64,000 nucleotides of DNA. Origin: Brevundimonas sp. SORGH_AS_0993. GTDB taxonomy: Bacteria > Pseudomonadota > Alphaproteobacteria > Caulobacterales > Caulobacteraceae. Position numbers and translations under genes: made by a program. This document shows positions 24,584-33,956 of this stretch, piece after piece; positions within the stretch are counted from its first letter, which is position 1, and each line of letters opens with the position of its first letter. Under the pieces are notes generated by a model that saw only the letters and a program-made list of their open reading frames with translations, searched no databases and had not been told where the DNA came from. The stretch lies in contig NZ_JAUTAH010000001.1 of the NCBI RefSeq assembly GCF_030818545.1, positions 1,059,001 through 1,123,000 on the forward strand, read 5' to 3'.

Positions 24584-26469
24584 ACGACCTTTCCGGCTCG
24601 CGTCTGCTTTCTCCATAGGGCGGCGTACTCCCCGCCCTGGCGCGCCACCAGTTCGTGATGAGCGCCGCGCTCCACGATCCGCCCGGCTTTCAGAACCAGT
24701 ATCTGATCGGCGTCGGCCACGGTCGACAGCCGGTGCGCGACCACCAGGGTCGTGCGGCCGTTGCGGGCCTTCTGCAGCGTCTTCTGGATCGCGGCCTCGG
24801 TGCGGCTGTCCAAGGCGCTGGTCGCCTCGTCCAGAATCAGGATGCAGGGATCGGCCAGCAGGGCGCGGGCGATGCCGACCCGCTGACGCTCCCCGCCCGA
24901 CAGCTTCAGCCCCCGCTCACCCACCGTGGTTTGCAGGCCGTCGGGCAAGGCGCGGATGAAGTCCGCCAGTTCCGCCGCCTCGGCCGCCGCCCAGATCCGG
25001 GCCTCGTCCGCCTCGGGCCGGGCGAAGGCGATATTGGCCGCCAGGGTGTCGTTGAACAGGGCCACGTCCTGCGGCACCAGGGCCACCGCCGCCCGCAGCG
25101 ACGCCTGGGTCACGTCGCGCGCGTCGTGGCCGTCGATCCGCACCTGCCCTTCCTGCGGGTCCAACAGACGCAGGGCCAGCTTGACGATGGTGGACTTTCC
25201 GGCGCCCGACGGCCCGACCAGCGCCGTCGTCGCGCCCAGCGCGACCTGAAAGCTGACATCCTCCAGCCCGTTGGCCCGCGCGTCGTGGCGGAAGCCGACA
25301 TGGTCGAACCTCAGCTCCGCCCCGCGCGCATCGGTCGGGCGCGGCAGGGGCGCGGCGTCCGGCGCGTCGGCCACCTGCGGCGTCTGGCGCGTCACCTTCA
25401 GCATCTCCTCCATGTCGATGAAGGACTGGCGGATTTCCCGATAGGCGAAGCCCAGGATGTTCAGCGGCGCATAGAGGGAGATCATGATCAGCACGGCCGC
25501 CGTCACGTCGCCGGGTCCCATCCGCCCGGCCGCCGCCTCGAACCCGGCCATCACTGCCATGACGCCCAGACCCAGGTTCATGATCAGGGCCTGCGCCCCG
25601 TTCAGCAGGGCCAGGGAACTGTTGGCTTTCAGGGAGGCGGCGGCATAGTCGCCCAGCGCCCGGTCATAGGTGCGCGCGGCCCGCGCCTCGGCGCCGAAGG
25701 ACTTGACCGTCTCATAGTTCAGCAGGGCGTCCACCGAAACGCCCGCCGCCTCGGAATCGGCGGCGTTCATGATCCGCCGGTGCTCCAGCCGCCAGTTGGA
25801 CATGGCGAAGGTGGCAACGGTGTAGATGACGACGACCACCACGGCGACGACGGCGAAGCGCCAGTCGTATTTTCCGCCCAGAACGGCGGCGGCCAGCACC
25901 AGTTCCACCCCCGTCGGCGCCAGGTTGAAGGCCAGGATGCGCAGCAGGAAGTCCACCGCCCGCGATCCGCGATCCATGGTGCGCGACAGGGCGCCCGAGC
26001 GTTTGGTCTGGTGGAAGTCCAGCGACAGGCTCAGCGCATGGGCGAAGGCTTCGGCCGCCGTGGCGCGCTGGGCGGCGGCGCGGACGGGAGCGAACACCAC
26101 GTCCGACGCCAGGGGCGACACCGTCGAAAGCAGTCGCACCAAGGCCCATCCGACCGCGAAGGCGGCGAAGCTCCAGCCCACGGCCGCCGCCGCGCCCTGC
26201 CCCGCCGCCAGGCGATTGACCGCCGCGCCCAGCACCAGCGGCGCCATCACCCCCAGCCCCTTGCCCGCCAGCGTCAGGGCGATGGCCGAGAACAGCCGCA
26301 ACCGCAGGTGCGACGCCCCGGACCGTCCCACCAGCCGCGCCAGGTCCGCGAGCGCCGTCAGCGTCGCCGGTCCGTCTGTTCTGTCGTCCATGCTCCCGGC
26401 CTGCTGCGCCTTGACCATCGGGTCGCGCCGGCCGCCTGAGCGCTCACCACGCATCGCCATGATCCGCAT
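24574..26469 (-). CDS. Atm1/HMT1-type ABC exporter (fused permease and ATPase)
   Basis: About 631 residues. Six transmembrane helices (about residues 45-345) with the Atm1-type segments LLNYETVKSFGAEARAA and SLALLNGAQALIMN. The nucleotide-binding domain has GPSGAGKST, VPQDVALFND, LSGGERQRVGIARALL and LILDEATSALD. Relatives export glutathione-linked sulphur species or metal conjugates and confer heavy-metal tolerance. The start is uncertain: ATGs at 26469, 26460, 26454 and 26418 are all in frame, none with a strong ribosome site. Confidence 0.9.
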   Translation of the reverse strand: MRIMAMRGERSGGRRDPMVKAQQAGSMDDRTDGPATLTALADLARLVGRSGASHLRLRLFSAIALTLAGKGLGVMAPLVLGAAVNRLAAGQGAAAAVGWSFAAFAVGWALVRLLSTVSPLASDVVFAPVRAAAQRATAAEAFAHALSLSLDFHQTKRSGALSRTMDRGSRAVDFLLRILAFNLAPTGVELVLAAAVLGGKYDWRFAVVAVVVVVIYTVATFAMSNWRLEHRRIMNAADSEAAGVSVDALLNYETVKSFGAEARAARTYDRALGDYAAASLKANSSLALLNGAQALIMNLGLGVMAVMAGFEAAAGRMGPGDVTAAVLIMISLYAPLNILGFAYREIRQSFIDMEEMLKVTRQTPQVADAPDAAPLPRPTDARGAELRFDHVGFRHDARANGLEDVSFQVALGATTALVGPSGAGKSTIVKLALRLLDPQEGQVRIDGHDARDVTQASLRAAVALVPQDVALFNDTLAANIAFARPEADEARIWAAAEAAELADFIRALPDGLQTTVGERGLKLSGGERQRVGIARALLADPCILILDEATSALDSRTEAAIQKTLQKARNGRTTLVVAHRLSTVADADQILVLKAGRIVERGAHHELVARQGGEYAALWRKQTRAGKVVQP

Positions 26470-26528
26470 ATGGAAACCCGATGCGACCGGGGAAAGACCA
26501 CGCTGACGCCGGGCGGGGGATCAGCGGT

Positions 26529-27545
26529 TCAATCCAGGCCGACGATCGTTTCGATCAGTTCGTCCACCGCCGCCTGTTGCGTGGCCCAGGAACAGACGAA
26601 CCGAACCGATCCGTCGTCGAACGGATAGCAGGCCCAGCCCAGGGCGTTCAGACGGGCGTGCGCCTCGGACGGCATCCGCACGAAGACGGTGTTGGCCTCC
26701 ACCGGATGGGCCAACACGAAGGCCGACCGCTGGGCGATGCCGGCGGCCAGTCGCTGGGCCATCAGATTGGCGTGGGCGCCGCCCGCCTCCCAGTCGCCGC
26801 TTTCCAGCAGACCCAGCAGGGGCCCCGACAGCATCCGCGCCTTGGAGGCCGTCTGCCCGGCCTGTTTCAGCCGATTGTCCAGCCGCCGCGACAGACCCTT
26901 GTTGAACAGGACCAGGGCCTCGACGCAGCTGGCGCCGGCCTTGGCCCCGCCGAACACCAGGATGTCGACGCCCAGGCGCGCAATATCCTTCAGATCGAAC
27001 CCGGCCGCCACGGCGTTGGTCAGGCGCGCGCCGTCCATATGAACGCCATGGCCCGCCGCCTTCACCGGCTCGATCAGGTGGCGCAGCTCCTCCTCCGCAT
27101 AGACGGCGCCGTATTCCGTCGCCTGGGTCAGGGACAGGGCTGCCGGCGGCTGGCGATGGCCGACCTCTTCCTCGGCCAGCTGAGCCTGCAGGGCCAGGGG
27201 ATCGATCTTGCCGGAAAAGCCGGGCAGGCCGATCAGACCGGCGCCATGGCCGAAGAAGCCCGGCGCGCCCGTCTCGTCCGTGCAAATATGGGCCGAATGG
27301 TGCGCCAGCACCGCCTCGAACGGCTGGGCCAGCATGGACAGGGCGATGGCGTTGGCCGCCGTGCCGCTGAAGACGAACCGGATTTCGGCGTCGGCGTCCA
27401 GGCGGGCGCGGATGGCGTCGGCGGCGCGCGCCGTCGTCTCGTCCGCCCCATAGGACCGCACAAACCCCTTGTTGGCGCGCGCCAGACCTTCCAGGGCGCT
27501 CATGGCCATGCCGGCGGTGTTGTCGGAAGCGAAGTCGTAGCGCAT
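26529..27545 (-). CDS. Low-specificity threonine aldolase family (PLP beta-eliminating lyase)
   Basis: 338 residues, fold-type I PLP enzyme splitting L-threonine or allo-threonine into glycine and acetaldehyde. Motifs: FASDNTAGM, FSGTAANAIALSML, HICTDETGAPGF, HMDGARLTNAVAA, and VFGGAKAGAS whose Lys is the PLP ligand. The ATG overlaps the stop of the MscS gene by one base (TGATG). Confidence 0.9.
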   Translation of the reverse strand: MRYDFASDNTAGMAMSALEGLARANKGFVRSYGADETTARAADAIRARLDADAEIRFVFSGTAANAIALSMLAQPFEAVLAHHSAHICTDETGAPGFFGHGAGLIGLPGFSGKIDPLALQAQLAEEEVGHRQPPAALSLTQATEYGAVYAEEELRHLIEPVKAAGHGVHMDGARLTNAVAAGFDLKDIARLGVDILVFGGAKAGASCVEALVLFNKGLSRRLDNRLKQAGQTASKARMLSGPLLGLLESGDWEAGGAHANLMAQRLAAGIAQRSAFVLAHPVEANTVFVRMPSEAHARLNALGWACYPFDDGSVRFVCSWATQQAAVDELIETIVGLD

Positions 27546-28486
27546 CAGACCGTCTTGTCCTCTGGCCTGGAAGAGACGCCGCGCGGGTCGTCCCTGGCGT
27601 CGCCATAGGGCACGGCCACCTGGTGCGGGAAAGGAATCTCGATCCCGGCGGCGTCCAGCGCCTCCTTGCCGCCCTGCATCAGATCGGCCTGGGTCTGCCA
27701 CCAGTCGCCGACCTTGACCCAGGCGTGCAGCGTCACCTGCACCGCGCTGTCCAGCAGCGCCGTCACCCCCGTCCAGGGCTTGGGATCGTCCAGCACCTTG
27801 TCATGGGCGGCGGCGACCCCGGCCAGCACCTGACGCGCCCGGTTCAGATCGTCGCCATAGCCGACGGTGAAATGGATCTCGATCCGCCGTGTCTGCTGGC
27901 CCGTCAGATTGGTCAGGGGGTCGCTCAGGACCTTGGAATTCGGGATGACGATCTTGTGGTTGTTGGCGTTGGACAGCTGGGTCGTGAACAGGTCCAGCCG
28001 CTGCACCGTGCCCGACATGCCCCCCACATCGACCACGTCGCCCACACGATAGGGCCGCAGCACCAGCAGCATGATCCCCGACGCCACGTTCGACAGCGTC
28101 CCCTGCAGCGCCAGGCCCACGGCCAGCGACGCCGCGCCCAGCACCGCGATGATCGAGGTCGTCTGTACGCCCAGGCGCTGCAGCACGGCGATCATGCCGA
28201 CGATGACGACCACCACCCGCACCACCTGGACGGCGAAGCTCAGGACCGTCGGGTCGTGCCGGAAGCCCCGCACCCGCGACAGGGCCCGTCGCGCCGCGCC
28301 CGCCGCCCATTTCGCCGCGAACAGGGTGGCGACGAAGATCAGGATGGCGATGGTCAGATTGACCGCGAACTCGCCCGCCAGCTCGGTCAACTTGGTCAGC
28401 ATCACCGCATCGACGGCGATGGCCTTGCGGCCGGCGGCGACCGCCTGGTCCAGGGAAGCAACGTCGAGGGGCGTGGGCGAGGACAT
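27545..28486 (-). CDS. Small-conductance mechanosensitive channel, MscS family
   Basis: 313 residues. Three N-terminal membrane helices; the pore helix region is IIAVLGAASLAVGLALQGTLSNVASGIMLLVLRPYRVGD (read in pieces), the Gly/Ala-packed TM3 and start of the beta domain. A C-terminal cytoplasmic cage domain follows. Opens on membrane tension to relieve hypo-osmotic shock. Translation coupled to the downstream aldolase. Confidence 0.93.
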   Translation of the reverse strand: MSSPTPLDVASLDQAVAAGRKAIAVDAVMLTKLTELAGEFAVNLTIAILIFVATLFAAKWAAGAARRALSRVRGFRHDPTVLSFAVQVVRVVVVIVGMIAVLQRLGVQTTSIIAVLGAASLAVGLALQGTLSNVASGIMLLVLRPYRVGDVVDVGGMSGTVQRLDLFTTQLSNANNHKIVIPNSKVLSDPLTNLTGQQTRRIEIHFTVGYGDDLNRARQVLAGVAAAHDKVLDDPKPWTGVTALLDSAVQVTLHAWVKVGDWWQTQADLMQGGKEALDAAGIEIPFPHQVAVPYGDARDDPRGVSSRPEDKTV

Positions 28487-28538
28487 GGGGCGGGTCTAAC
28501 GCCTGACGCGCCGATTGTAAGCCCCGCCCCGGCCGATT

Positions 28539-30227
28539 TTAAGCCTTGGCCAGGCGTCCGCCGCCGCTTTCGATGGCGTCCAGCAGATCCATGACGGAAT
28601 CCAGCGTATCGGCCTCTCGCGCCGGCTTGTCCCAGCGGATGCGGCTGACGCGCGGAAACCGCATGGCCACGCCTGACTTGTGCCGCGTCGAGCGATTCAA
28701 GCCCTCGAAGGCGATCTCCAGCACCAAGCCGAAATCCCGCTCGGCCCGCACCGACCGCACGGGTCCGAAACGCTCCACCGTGTGGTCGCGCACGAACTTG
28801 TCCAACTGCTTCAGCTCGTCGTCGGTGAAGCCGAAATAGGCCTTTCCAACGGGCGTCAGCGCCCCCTCCTCGGTCCAGACGCCGAAAGTGTAGTCGGAGT
28901 AGAAGCTGGAGCGTTTTCCGTGTCCGCGCTGGGCGTACATCAGGACGGCGTCGATGACGTGCGGATCGCGCTTCCACTTGAACCACGGTCCCTTGGGCCG
29001 TCCCGCCAGATAGGGGCTGTCCCAGCGTTTCAGCATCAGCCCCTCGGCCGCCGCCCCCACCGGCGGATCGGCCCGCAGTCGCGCCAGCTGATCCCAATCG
29101 GCGTAGTCGACCACCGGCGACAGTTGCAGCCGCTCGCCGATATGACCCTCGACCAAGGCTTCCAGGCGCGCCCGACGCTCGCGCAGCGGCAGGCCGCGCA
29201 GATCCTCGCCGTCCTGGGCCAGCAGATCATAGGCGACGACCGCCGCCGGAAAGGCCTGCATCGCCTTGTCGTCCACCGTCTTGCGGTTCAATCGCTGCTG
29301 TAAGTCCCCGAACGGCGCGACAGCCCCGTCGCGCCAGACGATGAGTTCGCCGTCGATGGCGCCCTGAAACGCCAGCGCCTCCATCACATCGGGAAAGGCG
29401 GCCGAAATCTCGTCGCCGGTGCGGGAATAGAGTTTGCGGACCTCGCCCTCCAGCACCGCCTGCACGCGGATGCCGTCCCACTTCCATTCGGCCGCATAGT
29501 CGTCCGGCGACAGCTTGGGCAGATCGACCGCCTCGTCGATGGCGACGGCCAGCATGACCGGCCGGAATCGGCCGGGCGCATCCGGGCTGGGCCGCTCCGC
29601 CCTGCCCTCCAGCCAGGCGAACAGGTCGGCGTAGGGCGGCTCGACGGCGTGCCAGACCTCCTCGATGGCCGAGGCGTCCAGGGCCTCCAGCGTCATCTGC
29701 GCTTCATCGCCCTCCGGCGACGGCGGCGCCATCACGGCGTCCGGCCGCATCATCGCCGCCGCCGTCTTGGCCAGCCGCGCCGACAGACCGACACGCAAGG
29801 CCCCGGTCATCAGCTTCAGCAGCGCCCATCGTCCTTTCGGCTCCAACGCATCCAGCCACCCTTCCAGAAGACCGCGCACCTCGGTCCGGGTCGCTGTCCT
29901 TAGCGCCTCCACGACCTCGGCCAGTTCGGGCTCGCGGTTCGGTCGATGGTCCGGCGTCACCGGCCAAATCAGGGCCACCGTCTCGGCCAGATCGCCCACA
30001 TAGTCGTAGGACCAGCCGAACAGCACGCTGTCCACCCGTCCCTCCACCGCCTTTCGGATCATCGCCGGCTTGGCGGCGTCGAAGGTCAGGTCGCCGGTCA
30101 GGGCCGCCAGGGCCCAGCCCCGATCCGGATCGGGCGTGACGCGCAGATAGTCGCGCACCAGCACCAGTTTGGCGTTGCGCGAGGCCGTCAGGGACAGCCG
30201 GTCCAGAAGTTCGGCGAAGGCGCGCAT
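28539..30227 (-). CDS. ATP-dependent DNA ligase, cisplatin-damage-response type
   Basis: 562 residues. An N-terminal DNA-binding domain (1-210), adenylation domain with nucleotide-binding Lys in AEWKWDGIRVQAV, IDGELIVW, EGLMLKRWDSPYLAGRPKGPWFKWKRDP (read in pieces, motifs IIIa-V), and an OB-fold domain. Matches the bacterial ligase family usually encoded with an exonuclease, a DEXH helicase and a PdeM-type nuclease; none of these is adjacent, the neighbours being mscS and a sensor kinase. Joins nicks with ATP; probably in crosslink or alkylation repair. Confidence 0.9.
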   Translation of the reverse strand: MRAFAELLDRLSLTASRNAKLVLVRDYLRVTPDPDRGWALAALTGDLTFDAAKPAMIRKAVEGRVDSVLFGWSYDYVGDLAETVALIWPVTPDHRPNREPELAEVVEALRTATRTEVRGLLEGWLDALEPKGRWALLKLMTGALRVGLSARLAKTAAAMMRPDAVMAPPSPEGDEAQMTLEALDASAIEEVWHAVEPPYADLFAWLEGRAERPSPDAPGRFRPVMLAVAIDEAVDLPKLSPDDYAAEWKWDGIRVQAVLEGEVRKLYSRTGDEISAAFPDVMEALAFQGAIDGELIVWRDGAVAPFGDLQQRLNRKTVDDKAMQAFPAAVVAYDLLAQDGEDLRGLPLRERRARLEALVEGHIGERLQLSPVVDYADWDQLARLRADPPVGAAAEGLMLKRWDSPYLAGRPKGPWFKWKRDPHVIDAVLMYAQRGHGKRSSFYSDYTFGVWTEEGALTPVGKAYFGFTDDELKQLDKFVRDHTVERFGPVRSVRAERDFGLVLEIAFEGLNRSTRHKSGVAMRFPRVSRIRWDKPAREADTLDSVMDLLDAIESGGGRLAKA

Positions 30228-30272
30228 TCAGGGTCCATCCGGCGCGGCCGTGACGCGCCTTCCCACAACGAA

Positions 30273-30304
30273 GAACGCCCCGGAGGTTTCCCGCCGGAGC
30301 GTTC
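30273..30304 (-). terminator. Probable Rho-independent terminator of the hybrid kinase gene
   Basis: GAACGCcCCGG (30273-30283) pairs with CCGGaGCGTTC (30294-30304) around a ten-base loop. On the minus strand it is followed by TTCTTCGTTG. It lies 20 bases past the kinase stop and upstream of the ligase start. Confidence 0.65.
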
Positions 30305-30323
30305 GCGTCTGCGACACCTTCGA

Positions 30324-32135
30324 TCAGGCGGCGGCCGAACAGAGGCACTCGACCGTTCGCAGCGCCTCTCGCCCGCCGGCCACTCGCACCATCAGCTCGG
30401 CCAGGGCCCCGAAGTCGATGGGCTTGTTCAGATAGGCGTCAGCGCCCGCCAGCAGACCGGCCTCATGGTCCTCGCTGCGCGCCGAAGCCGACAGGACCAC
30501 GATGGGCGTCTGGTCGTTCGGCCCGTCTCCGGCGCGGATCAGCCGGGTCGCCGTCAGGCCGTCCATGACCGGCATGTTCACGTCCATGATGATCAGGTCG
30601 AACGGCTGTTCCGCCGCGGCCTCGACCGCCAGTTGCCCGTTCTCGGCCGCGGCCGTGACGTGCGAGGCCGAACGCATCCAGGCTTCCAGGATCATGCGAT
30701 TGACCGGGTGGTCCTCCACGACCAGCACACGCAGGGATGCGGCCGTCTGTACCTCGACATTCTCCTCCTGGGCGACGACCGGCCTGGCCCATTCGACCAC
30801 CTCCGCCTCTAGCGACAGGGTGAAGCACGACCCCACGCCCATCTCGGAGGTGACGGTGATGTCGCCCCCCATGATGTTGGCCATCCGTCGCGCGATCGTC
30901 AGGCCCAGGCCCGTGCCGCCGAACCGGCGCGTGGACGAGGCGTCGACCTGGGTGAAGGGCTGGAACAGGCGCGACAGATCCTCCTGGGAAATGCCCGACC
31001 CGCTGTCCGTCACCACGAAATCGAAGCCGACCCGCTTGCTGGAGATGCGACGCCCGCGCACCAGGAAATGGACCTGCCCCCGGTCGGTGAACTTGACCGC
31101 GTTGGACAACAGGTTCTGCAGCACCTGGCAGACCCGCAAGGGGTCGCCGCGCACAACGGTCGGGATTTCACCTTCGAAGGCGGAGACGAACTGCAGCCCC
31201 CGCGCCTCGGCCTGGGCCTCGAACGGTCCCGTCACCCGTTTGTGCAGATCGTCCATATCGACGTCGATGATCTCGAAATTCATCTTGCCGGCCTCGATCT
31301 TGGTCATGTCGAGGATGTCGTTCAGCAGGCTCAGCAGATTGTCGCCCGAGTTGCGGATGATCGACAGATACTCCCGCTGCGTCGCCTCGAGTTGGGTGGC
31401 GCTGAGCAGTTGGGCGGCGCCCAGAACGCCGTTCATAGGGGTGCGCAGCTCGTGAGAGATGATCCCGAGGAAATTCGACTTGGCCTGATTGGCCGCATCC
31501 GCCTTGTCCCGCGCAGCTTCCAGCTCTTCGATCAGATGCGCCTGATGCGCCTGGAACGCCCTGATCCGATCCTCGCGCAGCATGGTCATGATCACCAGGA
31601 CGAACAGGCCGGCGGCGGTGAATGGCACCACCCCCAGCATGGACCAGAACTCGGGGGTCCCCCACAGGCTAGCCAGGATGATGGCCGCCGACGCGCCATA
31701 TGGCGACGAGATGATCAGGGCCTGACGCGGCGAACTGCGCAGCTGGGTGAAGACCAGCACATAGCCCGAGATGATCAGGGCGATAGCCAGCGGCTGGCCG
31801 AAGGAGGCGTGAGAAAACCAGGCGAGAAGCGGCGCGACGGCCCAGGCGGCGGTCGTCACCGTGGCGACGATGGGAAACAGCACGCCCCAGCCGGTCTCGA
31901 CATTGTGGCTCAGACGATGCTCGACGACCCCCCGCACCGAACCGGCGATCACCGTCAGCAGGAACCACAGAGAGGCCTGGGCCGGCCCCACCGTGCCCAG
32001 AAGACCCAACGCCCAGGACGAGATGATCAGGTAGCGCAGATATTGGGTCTGCAGGATGGCGGTCAGAGATTGCGCCGCCTCGCCGACCAGTTGATCGCCA
32101 GGTGCGGCCTTCATGACGCCGTCCGATTCCACCAT
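30324..32135 (-). CDS. Hybrid sensor histidine kinase/response regulator, membrane type
   Basis: About 603 residues. The N-terminal 180 residues have six or so hydrophobic helices in three close pairs. Then HisKA with SHELRTPMNGVLGAAQLL, HATPase_c with NLLSNAVKFTD, DSGSGIS and FGGTGLGLTIARR, and a receiver with VEDHPVNRM, phospho-Asp in IIMDVNMPVMDG and Lys in LNKPIDF. Ends in a short Cys-containing tail (TVECLCSAAA). No cognate regulator nearby. Start ATG 32135 is preferred; GTG 32153 and ATG 32114 are alternatives. Same domain plan as the kinase at 1005-2753. Confidence 0.88.
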   Translation of the reverse strand: MVESDGVMKAAPGDQLVGEAAQSLTAILQTQYLRYLIISSWALGLLGTVGPAQASLWFLLTVIAGSVRGVVEHRLSHNVETGWGVLFPIVATVTTAAWAVAPLLAWFSHASFGQPLAIALIISGYVLVFTQLRSSPRQALIISSPYGASAAIILASLWGTPEFWSMLGVVPFTAAGLFVLVIMTMLREDRIRAFQAHQAHLIEELEAARDKADAANQAKSNFLGIISHELRTPMNGVLGAAQLLSATQLEATQREYLSIIRNSGDNLLSLLNDILDMTKIEAGKMNFEIIDVDMDDLHKRVTGPFEAQAEARGLQFVSAFEGEIPTVVRGDPLRVCQVLQNLLSNAVKFTDRGQVHFLVRGRRISSKRVGFDFVVTDSGSGISQEDLSRLFQPFTQVDASSTRRFGGTGLGLTIARRMANIMGGDITVTSEMGVGSCFTLSLEAEVVEWARPVVAQEENVEVQTAASLRVLVVEDHPVNRMILEAWMRSASHVTAAAENGQLAVEAAAEQPFDLIIMDVNMPVMDGLTATRLIRAGDGPNDQTPIVVLSASARSEDHEAGLLAGADAYLNKPIDFGALAELMVRVAGGREALRTVECLCSAAA

Positions 32136-32217
32136 CGACCTGTGTCCCCACACCCAGTTCAGTGCAAAACACTATGGCGAAGATTCTAAGACGAGGTGAA
32201 CGCTGCCTTTTCCTTCT

Positions 32218-32514
32218 TCAGCCTGCCTCTCCCGGCGTCAGGGCCTTGATCGACAGGGCATGGACCGGGCCGGCCAGTTCGGCCTTCAGCAGGGCGTTGA
32301 CCATCCTCTGCCGCGCCACGCGCGACTGCCCGTCGAACGCGCGGGAGACCACCGTGAGGTTGAAGTGGCTCTCGCCGCCGGGCCGGGCGTCCATCCCGCC
32401 CTCGTGATGATGGCCGGCATGGCGCCCGCTGTCGTCCTCCAGTTCCAGCCGTTCGGGCGCCAGGGCGGCGGTCAGTTTTTCACGGATAATCGCCGCCACG
32501 GGGCCGTCGGACAT
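32218..32514 (-). CDS. BolA family protein
   Basis: 98 residues with the KH-like BolA fold: REKLTAALAPERLELEDDSGRH, then GESHFNLTVVSRAFDGQSRVARQRMV and ALSIKALTP. Contains a His-rich loop GRHAGHHHEGG between the two halves and the conserved His in GESHF, a possible cluster ligand with monothiol glutaredoxin. Start ATG 32514 taken instead of the in-frame codon at 32538. Divergent from the DnaJ-domain gene, 45 bases apart. Confidence 0.9.
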   Translation of the reverse strand: MSDGPVAAIIREKLTAALAPERLELEDDSGRHAGHHHEGGMDARPGGESHFNLTVVSRAFDGQSRVARQRMVNALLKAELAGPVHALSIKALTPGEAG

Positions 32515-32559
32515 GATCGTTTCCTTGAAGAGGTCCAATTACGGACTACACTTCGGGTG

Positions 32560-33228
32560 ATGACCGCTTCCTTTCAATACAAGCCGCGCTTCACCGACAT
32601 CCGCGTGAAGCCGCCCAAGGCCGAGGAGGAAGCCGCCCAGGCCGACGTCCTGCACCTGAAACCCGGCGAAAGACCGTGTCAGTGGCCCGACTGCCGCCGC
32701 GCCGCGACGGCCAAGGCGCCCAAGTCGCGCGAAAGGCTGAACGACTTCTACGAGTTCTGTCAGGCCCACGCCGGAGAATACAACAAGGGCTGGAACTTCT
32801 ACGCCGGCATGACCGAGGGCGAGATTCGCGCCGCCCAGGAGAACGAGGCCATGACCGGCGGCCGTCCGACCTGGGAGATGAAGGCGGGCAAGTTCACGCG
32901 CGAGGCCGCCGCCTTCGCCGCCAAGATGGGCACGGCCAACACCACCGGCGCCGGATCCTGGCGCGACAGCTTCGGCCTGTTCGGGCGCAAGGGCGATCAG
33001 ACGCCGCAATCCCCCACCGAGGATCGCCGCGTCGGCAAGCTGGAACGCGCGGCCCTCGCCGATCTGGACCTGGAGCCGGGCGCCGACCGGGCGGCCGTCA
33101 AGGCGCGCTATCACGACCTGCTCAAACGCTTCCACCCCGACACCAACGGCGGCGACCGGGGCGCCGAGGCCAAGCTCCAGCGCGTCATCAAGGCGTGGAA
33201 GACGTTGAAAAAGGCCGGCCTGGCCTGA
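32560..33228 (+). CDS. DnaJ-domain protein (C-terminal J domain)
   Basis: 222 residues. A conserved N-terminal region with CQWPDCRRAATAKAPKSRE and YNKGWNFYAGMTEGEI (alphaproteobacterial type), then a C-terminal J domain at about 165-222 carrying the HPD tripeptide (KRFHPDTNGG), which stimulates DnaK ATPase. There is no G/F or zinc-finger domain, so it is a specialised co-chaperone rather than DnaJ itself. Divergent from bolA, an arrangement common in alphaproteobacteria beside cobS, which is not in this window. Confidence 0.88.
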   Translation: MTASFQYKPRFTDIRVKPPKAEEEAAQADVLHLKPGERPCQWPDCRRAATAKAPKSRERLNDFYEFCQAHAGEYNKGWNFYAGMTEGEIRAAQENEAMTGGRPTWEMKAGKFTREAAAFAAKMGTANTTGAGSWRDSFGLFGRKGDQTPQSPTEDRRVGKLERAALADLDLEPGADRAAVKARYHDLLKRFHPDTNGGDRGAEAKLQRVIKAWKTLKKAGLA

Positions 33229-33235
33229 ACCGTCG

Positions 33236-33913
33236 CTAGTCGGCGTAGATCATCTTGCGCGTCATCCCGCCGTCCACCGTCAGAACCTGGCCGGTGACGA
33301 AGCCCGCTTCGGCCAGATAAAGCACGGCCTGGGCGATGTCGTCGGCGCGGCCCACGCGGCCGACCGGATGCTGGGCGCGATCGACGGGTCGCAGGTCGAC
33401 GTCGTCCGAAATCCAGCCGGGGGCGATGGCGTTGACGCGCACCTGTGGCCCCAGGCTGATCGCCAAGGCGTGGGTCAGGGCGACCAGCGCCCCCTTGGAC
33501 GCCGCATAGGCTTCCGTCTCCGGCTCGGACATGAAGGCGCGGGTCGAGGCCATGTTGACGATGGCGGCCGGCGACCGGAAACGGGGAATGGCGGCGCGCG
33601 TCATCAGGAAAGCGCCGGTCAGATGGCTGTCCACCGTGCGTCGCCAGTCCTCCAGCGACAGGTCCGCCAGGGGACCGTTGACCGGATTCGCCACCCCGCC
33701 GTTGTTGACCAGAAGGTCCAACCCATCCCAGGGCAAGCCCTCGAAGGCGCGGGCGACCGCCGCCTCGTCGCCGATGTCGCATCGAACCGCGCGCGCCGGC
33801 CCCTCTGCGGCCTTCAGGTCGAAGGCGGCGACGTCCCACCCCCGTTCGATCAGGCTGCTGCAGATCGCAGAGCCGATCAGGCCCGCGCCACCCGTCACGA
33901 TCGCTGTCTTCAT
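33236..33913 (-). CDS. Short-chain dehydrogenase/reductase
   Basis: 225 residues. Cofactor motif VTGGAGLIGSAIC, NNGG for the adenine pocket, Ser in NMASTRAF and YAASK for catalysis, and GQVLTVDGGMTRKM at the end. It uses Asp after beta-2 (AFDLK), so NAD(H) is likely. Substrate unknown. Convergent with the DnaJ gene with 7 bases between stops. Confidence 0.88.
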   Translation of the reverse strand: MKTAIVTGGAGLIGSAICSSLIERGWDVAAFDLKAAEGPARAVRCDIGDEAAVARAFEGLPWDGLDLLVNNGGVANPVNGPLADLSLEDWRRTVDSHLTGAFLMTRAAIPRFRSPAAIVNMASTRAFMSEPETEAYAASKGALVALTHALAISLGPQVRVNAIAPGWISDDVDLRPVDRAQHPVGRVGRADDIAQAVLYLAEAGFVTGQVLTVDGGMTRKMIYAD

Positions 33914-33956
33914 GCCCCACCAAACCGGCCCGAGCGCACTTGGTTGCGCGGTCGCC

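Noticed and set aside
24655-26439. A long plus-strand frame over the ABC transporter
   Set aside because: Composition is that of a shadow of the transporter, and the true gene has all Walker motifs on the minus strand.
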